64,000 nucleotides of DNA from Onchidella celtica (lineage: Eukaryota > Mollusca > Gastropoda > Systellommatophora > Onchidiidae). The stretch is taken from assembly GCA_963931925.1 (NCBI GenBank), contig OZ007581.1, positions 13,018,162 through 13,082,161 on the forward strand, given 5' to 3'. Made by a program: the position numbers and the translations under genes. The notes beneath the pieces were generated by a model. The model was not told where the DNA came from. It made no database searches and saw only the letters and a program-made list of their open reading frames with translations. This document shows, piece after piece, positions 43,777-53,620 of the stretch (its first letter is position 1; each line of letters starts with the position of its first letter).

Positions 43777-46700
43777 TTTCTTCTTCTTCTTCTTTCGTTC
43801 ACCAAATCTAAATCTGCAGATTTGTTCTTTTAATAAAATCTACGGTTTTCTGCAGTTCTGGCAGAGCACCATAGAGTTTGATATTCAGGTCGGTGGGTTG
43901 GGGCCAATGTGTTTCTCGCAGTGCTGAGAGGAGTGTGCAGTTCTGCAATATATGCTCCGTGTTTTGAGGAGACTGGCTGCACTCGCATATGGCAGATGTT
44001 CCTATTTTGAACTTGGTGAACATGTGGTGGTGGAGCCTATTGTGACCAGTTCTTAGTCTGAACAATAGTACTTGATCCTCTCTGTTCAGGAGATGATATT
44101 TATCCTGTTGGTTTATTTGCTGCCGTCTGTTGTTTTTGATGAGGTTTTTCTTCTCATAGTAGTTTAGGAGGCACTGTGGCTGCTCCAGGCCGGAGCCCTC
44201 CTTGGCCAGTTGGTCTGCTTTCTCATTGCCTGGGACTCCACAATGTGATGGTATCCACTGTAGGACTATCCTACTTCTATTTCCAAGCTGTGTAAAACAT
44301 TTCTTCAGGTCGTTAAGCTTGCCAGCTTGAAGGGCCTCAAGGACTGATCTTGCATCTGTGAGGAAGACGATGTTGCTGTCCTCTACTTGAAGCTCTGTGG
44401 CAGCTGTCATGAGGGCTTTGGCTTCTGATCCATAATTATTGCAGAAGGTTCCGGTTGGCATGCTAATTGCCGTTCTTGTCGAGTCTGGATACTCTATATA
44501 CACTCCGGCACCTCCGTTTGTTACAGCATTCTCAGCAGAGCCATCTGTGTAGACTCGAACCCATGATTCGCTTGGATACTTGTCATCAAGTAGGCCGAGT
44601 ACAGCAGTTCTTCTTTCTACTTCACTTTGTTCTCCCTTGTTGAAGACACCATCAACGTCTGTGTGTATCTGGACTTGGGTCTCTGTCTCCTCCGTCCAAG
44701 GGGTCTGTTCAGGTACAGATGTCAGGGGGTGGGCAATCTGGGGAAGGTGTGATAGCTGTCTTCTTATTCGCTTTGCCTTGTGAATAAAGCTCGTACGTTT
44801 CAGCCTTCCCCTTGCCAGGTCTCCTAGCTTCTCTTTCATTGGGTGATTCTCTATGCTGTTGAATTTCTCTGCCTGGATTGCCACCCTGGTTTCTCTTCGT
44901 TCTGCAAGTGTTGCTATCTGGGTGATCTTCTCCATCTCCACAGTGGGTGTTGACTTCATTGCTCCTGTGATGATGCGCAAAGCCTGGTTCTGAACTTTGT
45001 CTAACATCTGAAGGGCTGAGTTGGACGCTGAACTCCAGGCTGTTGAACCATATTCGAGGTGAGGGCGAATCCCTTGCTGATACACATTCTTGAGAATTCT
45101 TTCTGTCGCTCCCCATGATGTGCCGCTCAGTTTCCTCAATATGGCTAGCTTTCTTCTAGCTTTTGTCTCTGCCCTCTCGATGTGATTCCTCCATGAGAGC
45201 CTGGTGTCGAATGTGACTCCTAGATAGGTTGGTGCTTTGTCTTCCTTGAGTGATGTCCCATTGAGCTTGATGGCTCCAGCAGTCTGTTTTGGAGACAGGG
45301 TGAAAAGAGTAGTGGACGACTTCTCTTCGTTGACTGTGACACACCACTTATTCGTCCATGCTAAGAGGATGTCAGTGGCTCTTTGTAGTCTTCTTGTGGC
45401 AACTGTGGCATGTTCTTCCGTACACCACATAACTAGGTCATCTGCATATAGAGCTGTACGTATTCCGCAGGGTAGTTCTTGAACTAGATCATTTATGAAG
45501 ATCAGAAATAAGGTGGGTGATATTACTCCTCCCTGTGGCACACCGTGTCTCAGCAGTACCTTCTTGCTGTGACATCCATCCAGCTGGACTCTTGCTCTTC
45601 TGTTGTGTAGAAGGCTCTTGGTCCACTTGTACATGCTACCAGTCACTTTGTTGTCTCGCAGCTTCCTGAGTAGTCCGTCTTTCCAGACTTTGTCAAAGGC
45701 CTTTCGAAGGTCGATCCACACTGCTAATACTTGTTTCTTGTCCTGGAAGGCATCTTCAATGTCCTGTGACAGATAGGTTGCTTGATCCTCTGTGGAATAA
45801 CACTGACGGAACCCTGCTTGCTGATCAGCCAGTAGGTGGTTGCTTTCCAGGTACCACTTCATTCTGTGGTTGACGATCCGTTCCATGGTCTTGCAGAGGC
45901 AGCTTGTCAAGCTTATTGGTCGATAGTTTCTTGCTGTTCCTTTGCCCTTTCCATTTTTGGGTATTGGGACCATGATTGCTTCTCGCCAGATCTGTGGTAC
46001 TTCTCCAGTTTTCCAGCTGACGTTGAAGATCTCTAGTAATTTATTCAGAGCTCCGGATCCGAGTTTCTTGATCATCTCATTTGGTATTCCATCTGCACCT
46101 GGTGACTTCCGCAGTTTTAGTTTGCTAATGGCAAGGTCTAGTTCTTGCCGTGTGATCCTTGTGTTCATGACTTCTGGCTGGTCTCCTTCGTTTCTCTCCG
46201 GGGCCTTGTCATTTCTTGCCTCCTTTAACTTGCTTGTACTTACCTCTATGTTACAGTCCTTAGCAAACACATCTGCAAAAACATTCGCTGCTGTTTTCTT
46301 GGTTAGGGTCTTGCCATTCTCTTGCAAAGTGACTCTGATGTTACTATCTGTTCCTTCATCATTTAGAGCTTTAACCAGGTTCCATAGTTTCCTGCCGTCT
46401 TTTTCAAAGTTGAGGGAGGCTGTTTTCTCTTTCCAGCTCTTGCGTCGTGCCTGGAGCTTTCCTCTTTGAAATCTTGCCTTGGCTTGCTGGAGGGCATTGT
46501 GTTGCTGTTGTCCTGGGTTGTTTTCAGCCTGTATTCGTGCCTTTTCTACTTCTTGGTGGAGTTCGTCAAGATCCTTGTTCCAGTATGGTTTGTAGTTCTT
46601 TCGTGCTCCACGAGGTATTGTTTCCTTGGCAGCTTGAAGAATAGATGAGTTGAACTCTTGCACAATGGTGTTGATGTTTTTCCCTGTTGAAATTATACTT

Positions 46701-47829
46701 GTGGCAAGCACGCTTGTTCTGTGTCTGAACATCATCCAATTGGCCTTCTTGTAGTTCCATCTGGCAAGGGTGCTGCTGCTCTTTATTAGCTCGTTTTCCA
46801 CCATGATGAAAACAGGGCGATGGTCACTTCCTCCAAGTTGTTTCCCCACAGTCCTTTTGATCTTCCAGTCCAGGTCTGGTGTATAGAAGGCTATATCCGG
46901 TGTTGAGGTGGTATGCCAGCATCTTGAGTAAAATGTAGGTGGGTCTGTGGGCTGATTTATGAGAAGCAGTCCTAACTCATCCTGCCATGTTTCAACCTCC
47001 TCACCTCTCTTGTCCATGTGTTCATAGCCCCAGCTTTGGGAGTGGCTGTTGAAGTCTCCACATGCTATTAGCCTACCTCTAAAGGGAATTGTATCCAGGG
47101 ACATGGATCGGTCGTTTGGGCAGTAATAATTGAGGATGTGGAATTCCGCCTGATCTGTCCTGATGTGTAGTAGATGATATTCTGCTCCCTCCATTAGCAC
47201 TTGAATCTGGCTTGCTCTGATGTTGTTTCTCACCAAGGTTAGAATTCCTCCTTTTCTTCTGTCTGTCCGGTCGTTTCTAAAGCACTGGTATCCTCTTACC
47301 TTGAAAGCAACGTCTTTGCTGAGGTGGGTTTCTTGGATGCAGCAGATACTTACTTTCTCCTCAAAAAGGATGTTTTCTAGCTCTAACTTCTTGCTGTATC
47401 CATCTTTCTTGCTGTTGACTCCTTCAGCATTCCAGTGCATTATCTTTAAAGGTTGCTCCTTATCTTTGATGGTTTGGCCAGTAGCATTCCTCTCCTGCCC
47501 CCCGGCTCCCCGGGGCAGTCGAGAGGGACCTCCAGTAGCTTGGGTGGGCCCCTTCGAGGCTGGGGGGCCCGGCACTGCCGCTGCCTGGGGGGACTTCACA
47601 GGGCGAGCACCATGACGATAACTAACTGCAGACTTAGACATAATAGTGAAAAGGGTGCGTGGTATCTAGGTTAGGCGCCCTACTCTGGCCAGATACCTCC
47701 GTCTTCAGCTTATTTTGCTAGAGCAGAGTTTGCTCATGCTCGGCGAGATGGCTCGGCCACATTTGTTTCACACCCCTGGTGGTGTTACTAAAGCCCCCTC
47801 ACCGGCGACAAGGAGTGACCTCGAGGGGG
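43777..47829 (-). mobile_element. Full-length RNase-H-type LINE (I/Ingi-like), apparently intact
   Basis: ATAAGTTATTC is duplicated exactly at 43,766-43,776 and 47,830-47,840. The minus-strand element starts TCCCCCTCGAGGTCACTCC, has a ~190-bp 5' UTR, one ORF, and a 3' end of GAA repeats directly after the stop. It inserted 3 bp beyond the split LTR. A short 5'-truncated copy of the same family lies on the plus strand at 48.35-48.53 kb. Confidence 0.95.
43808..47641 (-). CDS. LINE endonuclease-reverse transcriptase-RNase H polyprotein, intact
   Basis: 1277 residues without a break. The N-terminus is Pro/Gly-rich. AP endonuclease spans about 65-285: HWNAEG at 69-74, QETHL at 103-107, GDFNSH at 195-200 and SDHRPV at 272-277. 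Reverse transcriptase spans about 500-800: NYRPISLTS, IDLRKAFDKVW, HGVPQGGVISP and YADD at 742-745. RNase H spans about 1028-1150 with all four acidic residues present: YTDGS, SEAKAL, TDARSV and GNEKAD. A C-terminal zinc-type motif (CECSQ...EHILQNC) follows. The family's first ORF (gag-like) is absent, as in single-ORF Ingi-like elements. All visible catalytic residues, full length and clear target duplication make it a candidate for an active or recently active copy. The GC-richer N-terminal linker (GPPASKGPTQATGGPS) is shared in style with the 20-kb LINE. Confidence 0.95.
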   Translation of the reverse strand: MSKSAVSYRHGARPVKSPQAAAVPGPPASKGPTQATGGPSRLPRGAGGQERNATGQTIKDKEQPLKIMHWNAEGVNSKKDGYSKKLELENILFEEKVSICCIQETHLSKDVAFKVRGYQCFRNDRTDRRKGGILTLVRNNIRASQIQVLMEGAEYHLLHIRTDQAEFHILNYYCPNDRSMSLDTIPFRGRLIACGDFNSHSQSWGYEHMDKRGEEVETWQDELGLLLINQPTDPPTFYSRCWHTTSTPDIAFYTPDLDWKIKRTVGKQLGGSDHRPVFIMVENELIKSSSTLARWNYKKANWMMFRHRTSVLATSIISTGKNINTIVQEFNSSILQAAKETIPRGARKNYKPYWNKDLDELHQEVEKARIQAENNPGQQQHNALQQAKARFQRGKLQARRKSWKEKTASLNFEKDGRKLWNLVKALNDEGTDSNIRVTLQENGKTLTKKTAANVFADVFAKDCNIEVSTSKLKEARNDKAPERNEGDQPEVMNTRITRQELDLAISKLKLRKSPGADGIPNEMIKKLGSGALNKLLEIFNVSWKTGEVPQIWREAIMVPIPKNGKGKGTARNYRPISLTSCLCKTMERIVNHRMKWYLESNHLLADQQAGFRQCYSTEDQATYLSQDIEDAFQDKKQVLAVWIDLRKAFDKVWKDGLLRKLRDNKVTGSMYKWTKSLLHNRRARVQLDGCHSKKVLLRHGVPQGGVISPTLFLIFINDLVQELPCGIRTALYADDLVMWCTEEHATVATRRLQRATDILLAWTNKWCVTVNEEKSSTTLFTLSPKQTAGAIKLNGTSLKEDKAPTYLGVTFDTRLSWRNHIERAETKARRKLAILRKLSGTSWGATERILKNVYQQGIRPHLEYGSTAWSSASNSALQMLDKVQNQALRIITGAMKSTPTVEMEKITQIATLAERRETRVAIQAEKFNSIENHPMKEKLGDLARGRLKRTSFIHKAKRIRRQLSHLPQIAHPLTSVPEQTPWTEETETQVQIHTDVDGVFNKGEQSEVERRTAVLGLLDDKYPSESWVRVYTDGSAENAVTNGGAGVYIEYPDSTRTAISMPTGTFCNNYGSEAKALMTAATELQVEDSNIVFLTDARSVLEALQAGKLNDLKKCFTQLGNRSRIVLQWIPSHCGVPGNEKADQLAKEGSGLEQPQCLLNYYEKKNLIKNNRRQQINQQDKYHLLNREDQVLLFRLRTGHNRLHHHMFTKFKIGTSAICECSQSPQNTEHILQNCTLLSALRETHWPQPTDLNIKLYGALPELQKTVDFIKRTNLQI

Positions 47830-47840
47830 ATAAGTTATTC

Positions 47841-48349
47841 TAACATCAGCCTTGCATGTTTTTGACAACCAAACTTCAATCCTCATTTTCTCGCGAGGGC
47901 AAAAATCCGCAACATTATGGCAAATACCTTACAATTTAATTTGCTACAGTAACAACAACAACACACACACACGCACACCTACACACACACACACCACCAC
48001 CACACACATACAAACAAACATACACACCCATATACACGCCCACATACACACACGTGCACACACCCACACACACACAAAAAGACTAACCTACGTATGGACC
48101 TGGTGATGCATTCAGTGAGGGTGTAGGGGAGGTTGACCTTGCTGTATACTGTTGTGAACAGGATGAAGATGATGGGGATGTTTCTGCCTCTGAACGAATA
48201 GGAAATGAAAATGTACAATCACAAGTGATTCAGATGTCTGAACTAACACAGCAAAAAAGACAAAAACAATGACAGGAAACATGACCAGCCAAATTTGACA
48301 TTTTTAGGAACATTCTTTTGTTTTGTTTCAGAACATCTTTTTTCATCAT
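47841..48349. other. CA-rich microsatellite and an ambiguous 90-bp exon-like block
   Basis: CA/ACAC runs cover about 47,950-48,080. At about 48,090-48,180 a block flanked by CCTATTCGTTCAG (minus-strand acceptor) is open in two minus frames and one plus frame, so neither strand nor coding status can be decided. Confidence 0.4.
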
Positions 48350-48527
48350 CCGTTGCATATTCTGCACACTCTTCTCAGCACTACGAGAAACATATTGGCC
48401 CAAACCCACCAACCTGAATGTCAAACTATATGGTGCTCTGCCAGAACTGCAGAAAACTGTAGATTTTCTTAAAAAAACAAATCTGCAGATTTAGATTTGG
48501 TGAACAAAAGAAGAATAAGAATAAGAT
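48350..48527 (+). repeat. 5'-truncated copy of the intact LINE family
   Basis: It carries the last ~175 bp of the same LINE as at 43.8-47.8 kb, in the opposite orientation: CACTCTTCTCAGCACTACG, GGTGCTCTGCCAGAACTGC, AAACAAATCTGCAGATTTAG and TTTGGTGAAC. It ends in GAATAAGAATAAGA instead of pure GAA repeats. It is a dead-on-arrival copy. Confidence 0.9.
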
Positions 48528-49427
48528 ATTCTATGCAATTATGAGACCGGAAAATCAAAATACATGTTAGTTTTTTCATCAGAAAGTGGCCCAAACCCAC
48601 ATCGCCTGTGACGGATTGATATAGCCTAAACAATTGGCCATACATGACCAGTGCATTAACACCTGGTCAGTCATCAACCCATTAATCAACAGGTGATCTT
48701 TCTAATACGTCATGTCAGTGATGAGTTAACTGATCTATCTTCAGATGTTAACTAGAATTGGAGGGGGGGTAATTGTGATTACTCAAATATTAATGTGTTT
48801 GAGAGAGAAGGACAGAGGGTGATAAAGTGAGAGGGTGAGAGGATAGGGAAAGAGAGAGAGAAAGAGAGAGGGAGACAAAAAGAGAAATAAAGAGGAGGGA
48901 GAGAAAGAAAGAGAGAGAGAAAGAGACTGGTACAGATTCACATGTAATGATCAGCTGATTCACTTTCTGTCACTTTTAGTAACAAATAATTATTCACTTT
49001 AAACATCCCATGTACAAAATAAATCTGTGAAACAAAAACATTGCTCACTGCTTAAGTTTTCATACTTTCGTTGCCAAGGGTTCTTATCACCAATCATGAG
49101 GTATAACAATAATGTCGTTGGTTTCATGACAAAGAGGCAAATAGATATCAATAGCTGTACACATAAAGGGAATGCTTCACTGCTCTGTATGATGAAGGGA
49201 TAAACGCCAAAATCAGTGTTGCGAGAAATTCAGATTTGACAACTGTATCCTATTCATCATCGATATCGATTTCTCGCCTTTTCGTCATACCATGTAACAC
49301 AAAAACAAAATGAAATTTAACTAACTGCTCATGTTGGGTAAACACCCCCCCCCCCCCCCCCCTGGAATATACTTTTGATAAACACAAAATAGTTAATTAT
49401 TTCAAATTTGACCTATTAATCCCTTTG
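48528..49427. other. Non-coding stretch with GA tract and poly(C)
   Basis: A GA-rich tract lies at about 48,800-48,930 and a C18 run at 49,345-49,362. No exon is supported. Confidence 0.5.
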
Positions 49428-49646
49428 TCATACACATAAGTTAAGTGTTCGCCGTTTTGTTGCACAACTGCAACTGTTGTTATCTATTCCCCCCTCCATC
49501 ATGATACCCACGGTGTATTTACCAGAAATTTTGTCCCCCACACTAAACAACAAGTTCAGGGACGTCTCCAGAAAGTCACTGACATTGGAAAATGTCAATC
49601 CTGTGGTCCCCTGACTGTCCATCCAAGACTGACCAAGTTTTGTCAC
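49428..49646 (-). CDS. Two-exon small gene, exon 2 (unknown protein)
   Basis: Acceptor ATGTTGAAATTCCAG precedes GTGACAAAACTTGG. The exon runs 72 codons to a stop. It encodes VTKLGQSWMDSQGTTGLTF..., FLETSLNLLFSVGDKISGKY and a C-terminal basic KRRTLN. It joins exon 1 in phase 0 to give about 107 residues. I do not recognise the family. It could be a longer gene if the final stop belongs to a retained intron, but no better donor was seen. Confidence 0.5.
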   Translation of the reverse strand: MTKLGQSWMDSQGTTGLTFSNVSDFLETSLNLLFSVGDKISGKYTVGIMMEGGIDNNSCSCATKRRTLNLCV

Positions 49647-49689
49647 CTGGAATTTCAACATACCAGTATAATAATTAACATTTGATATG

Positions 49690-49925
49690 TATGTGTACTT
49701 TGTGACTAATGGAACTCATAACAATAAAATTAACTGTTTAAAAAACTGCATACATATTGTTGCATACATGTATTTCTTAATATCTATATAAAATTTTTGT
49801 AACAAAATGTGTATGTAGGCCTAACAATAAAAACGTACGCAACTTTTATCAATGTTCTTGTGGCTCTCGAACATCTGAAGTTTACTGTGTGTGGCTCTTA
49901 CATTAATCAAGTTTGGCCACCCCTG
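49690..49925 (-). mobile_element. hAT-type MITE fragment in the intron of the small gene
   Basis: On the minus strand it starts CAGGGGTGGCCAAACTTGAT, runs through AGAGCCACACACAGTAAACTT and is homologous to the left part of the copy at 10,545-10,827. The right end is not recognisable, so the copy is truncated. It lies entirely between the two exons. Confidence 0.65.
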
Positions 49926-49984
49926 ATATATGCAGAAAGAGAGACTTTCTGAAACATACTATTGTTCATAGCTCTAGTTTCTAC

Positions 49985-50089
49985 CTGATCCACATAATCA
50001 CCAATCAGCTGACACAGGTTGTCTTTCTCTTGGAATAGAAATTCAATTTTTGTCATCACCAGTTTCTGTTGTCTTGTCTGGGCTGCCAT
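49985..50089 (-). CDS. Two-exon small gene, exon 1 (unknown protein)
   Basis: It starts ATGGCAGCCCAGAC in good context and runs 35 codons (MAAQTRQQKLVMTKIEF...) to CAG|GTAGAA in phase 0. The segment after the start is amphipathic and probably helical (LFQEKDNLCQLIGDYVDQ). The start was chosen because it is the first ATG in the open frame and has a G at +4. Function is unknown, and there is no signal peptide or membrane segment. Confidence 0.5.
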
Positions 50090-51695
50090 GATATAGTTTT
50101 CGTCTGTGTGGAAGACAAAACAATGTAATATTAGACAAACTTGTCAGATTTCTGATGTTCGGATGCACGATAAAAGTAATGTCAAAACCGGGCAAAAAGA
50201 AAAAGAAAAAGTTGTATGTTGCGAAGTCCCGCGTGAAAAATAAAACCCAAACGATACAAAGCAAACTGAAGAGAAGACAAAAAATGTTCTAATTTTCGGC
50301 TTTCGCCTTTATCAAGAAAAAAAAAAAAAAAATGGAACAGAGAAAACAGTTTTCTGTGGTTTTTATAATATTACAATAAAAGTAATGTCAAAATGGTAAA
50401 AAAAGATTTTTAATTCTTCATAACTTTGTTAAGGTTGCGTTTAGAAAGATTTGTTGTAATCTGACACTAAAATTTATTTTACTTTAATTTCCTGTAAATA
50501 AGTTCCCATTACTGTAAAGATCAAATTTATTCTTTTATAAAACATATTTCTGTCATAATACTGAACTGTGTGATTTTCAACTCACAATCACTAAATTTTA
50601 AACATTGAAACAGATTTTCAGCATGCATCTTTCTTTCATTTTGAACACAAATACTGTTAACTCCTTTGCGAATCTCAAACATGTCGCTCTGAATACACCA
50701 TACATATCGAGGGGTGCCTGCGCAAATACCGTAAATCCAAAATTTTCAGTTTTTGTTTTTTTGCATACTCTGTTTCATCTTACTCTTAGTAAGTACTATA
50801 TTTTGACATGATGGGAATTCCATTATCGAATTAATTGACCTATTTATTGATGAGAATTTAAAGGTCGTAACAGACAGTTGATACTTCATGTTAAAGTTTC
50901 AAATCACTCTCCTGCAAAATTTACAAAACTGGCAATGCAGTCTTTGCATAGGCACACCTCAGTACATCATGTCTTTCTGTCAAATCACTGTTATCATACA
51001 GTAGATGGCTAAAATTTACTTCTTATCAGTAAAAAAGTTTTCCTAGGATAATTTATACTGAACACTGAGCAGATGTCAACACACTATCCTAATTACAGAT
51101 GTGTCAGACTGAGTAAGGAAACCACGGATTGCCTTATAAAGGAAGCAAAATATTAACATTCATTTCTAACTCTTCCCATTTAACCATTACCCAGGCAGCG
51201 TCACTACGTCATTCCAATGTACGTTTTCATAGGGCTGGTAGGATTACCTTGGGGCCGCGTTCCCTACATCAAACTGATGTTGCCGCCAGGGTTTTAATCA
51301 GTGGATTTATGTAGGAATGATGTCCTTCTTAGCTGTAAACTTGACATAAATCTTGTATGTTGGATTTCTCTAGGATTGCTGGTTGGGTTATGTAATTAGT
51401 CATTTCACATGTGTACATGTATTGTAATTCAATGTTTCTATATCTTTGATATCCTTACTGATGAAACAAAGAATTGCCTAATTCCCGGGGCTATTGACTG
51501 TCAAGTGAACTGGGGAATGTTATCAACATGAACAAACAAATTTCTTGTAGTGATAAAATGAATGAATATTTTCTATGATCTGCACTGTTCAATAAAGTCT
51601 ATAGATTCTACTCCCAAGGAAATCGGCATTATTAATCCAAATTTTGCATGGAAAAAAGTAAATTTTGCACTGAGAAAGTGTAAAATTACCATTGA
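50090..51695. other. Non-coding stretch upstream of the small gene
   Basis: AT-rich, with an A15 run near 50,320 and no supported exon or terminal repeat. Confidence 0.5.
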
Positions 51696-51700
51696 AATAT

Positions 51701-52572
51701 TGTCACGAGTGGAGTGAGTGCAATTAAGGGGATTGCTACAGAGCGGGTGTAGAGTAAGAAAGGCTCACAGTAGACAGCAAGTTAAGCGTGCTGTTGTGAG
51801 TAGTGGGGGCGGGGTCTGAATGAGGCGAAAGCGCGGTATTACTATCACTGCAAGTTAGAAGGTCCTAGGGATCGGACCTGTGAATAAAAGCCCATCGGGC
51901 GGACATAAAGGGAAGCAGTCGAGAAGTCTAGTGAGAGTCCTTCCAGTTATGACTGGTGTCGGGGACGGGCCGCAGAGCCACCTCGATGAGCACAGGGGAT
52001 AGGCCAGCATAGGGTCGGAGGCCGCACATAGGCCAGAAGCGAGGCTGTCAGTGCAGGACAGTAGAGGCACATAAAGTCGTGGCAGTCAGGCCACGGACAG
52101 GGACGTAGATACGAGAGTGAATGAGATACTATATTGTTGCCATGTTGATAGGCTAGTGAACTGATATTATGTTGTTGCCATGTTGATGGCTATGGAAATA
52201 ATAATGTGTTATTGCCCTGCTGAGGTGCTAGGGGAGTGCTAAGGTGTATGACAATAGGAAGGGGATATTGAGAGACTGCGGTGCCAGTAAATTACTAATG
52301 TGTTATTAAGACCCTGAGGGGAGAGGCTGAGGCCGAAGTGCCTTTAGGAGTAACTACCGGATTGTGGATCCGAGGGAGAGTGTGTGTGAGAATAAGGCCG
52401 TTGTACGGCAGTGCATTTCAATAATATAATGTATGTAATTGCGCTATTATATGTATAATTATGTTTAATAAATGTGTGAGTCTGATGGGTTGTTCTGTTA
52501 AGTGTTAAACTTGTTGTTCGTGATTGTTGTCCTGTCATACTTATTACATCTCCCAGTCTGGGATTTGTGACA
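51701..52572 (+). repeat. 5' LTR
   Basis: 872 bp, TGTCACGAG...TTTGTGACA. A poly(A) signal, AATAAA, lies at 52,467-52,472. It contains a short internal duplication around TTGTTGCCATGTTGATGG. A diverged relative forms the split LTR at 31.0/43.4 kb. Confidence 0.97.
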
Positions 52573-52687
52573 CTGGGGGCTCGTCCGTTGTGACACTGGG
52601 GGCTCGTCCGTTGTGACACTGGGGGCTCGTCCGTTGTGACACTGGGGGCTCGTTCGTTGTGACATTGGGGGCTCGTCCATTGTGACT
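52573..52687 (+). repeat. Five tandem copies of a tRNA-Pro primer-binding site
   Basis: The first unit starts one base after the LTR. TGGGGGCTCGTCCG equals the first 14 bases of the well-known tRNA-Pro primer-binding site of murine gammaretroviruses. The 23-bp unit (site plus TTGTGACAC) is repeated five times. Units 1-3 are identical, unit 4 has one change, and unit 5 has three. The spacer TTGTGACA repeats the end of the LTR. Confidence 0.9.
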
Positions 52688-53620
52688 AGTCCATTTTCGT
52701 AATATTTAGTTGTAGTTAGTTAGTAGGTATTTGTGCTGTCTTGTTCGTTGGATGAATGGACATTTCATGATATGATTTATGTATATTTATGAATAATAAT
52801 ATATATTGATGCATGTATTTTGATGAATATGTATTAATGTGTACTTAAATTTCAGAGAGACAGTGTGTGTGCGTGCAGCCTGAGGAGACGAGCAGCCAGA
52901 GCTCCGATTAAAGGGAGGAGTTTACTCAAAATTTCAAAAATTGAAAGTTAAGTAAAAGTCTAAAATTTTGTACCCTGGATTAAGGGCTGTCTTTTCATCT
53001 GTCTGTTTCCCTGTTTTTGCTGTTTTCGTTGTAATTGATTATACGGGCGGTGGCGCGGGTTTGCTGTGTTGAACTTAGTTTATCCTTTTAAAAAGGTGTG
53101 GTAAACTTTGGAACTTCGTTCATCACAGTGACCAGTTCTGTAGGGACCTGTAATATTGTTTAGTTGTAGCGTCGATATCTTCCTCGTTGTTTTAGGAAGA
53201 CGTTTCTCTTGTCCCTCTCTTACCTGTCTGTAAATACGTTCTTTTTTTTCAGACTCTGTTCTTGTTCGTACCTTGTAGTGTAATCGGCGTATTTAGGTTG
53301 CATTTTTTTTCCATTATATTTTCTTTTTTAGGCCTTTGTCTTAGTCTGGTTCGTTGTCCTTGACGTACTTGTGGTCCTTCTACTGAATTTTCTCATTCTT
53401 ATCTTTTCCTTTCGTTTTGTTATTTAATAGTGCTAGACATGTTATAAACATACAATTAGTTAGAGAGAGTAGGCTGTAGAATGTTTAGTTAGGGGTGTTG
53501 CTGAATTGTATTTGGGTTTTGTTATATCTGGTGTGATCTCAGGTCTCTGGTCGTATCGCTAGTGATCATACCGACAGGTTGGTCGTCTTATAATAGATAC
53601 CATAACCATAAATCGGTGAA
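52688..53620 (+). other. Leader region of the LTR element
   Basis: About 0.93 kb between the primer-binding sites and gag. It is T-rich with no ORF of note. A packaging signal would be expected here but cannot be identified by eye. Confidence 0.6.

Noticed and set aside
44580..47674. Plus-strand and alternate-frame ORFs within the LINE
   Set aside because: Shadows of the intact 1277-residue ORF; none has a domain of its own.
48090..48185. An exon on either strand near the CA microsatellite
   Set aside because: Open in three frames on two strands with one weak splice site; direction and coding status cannot be decided.
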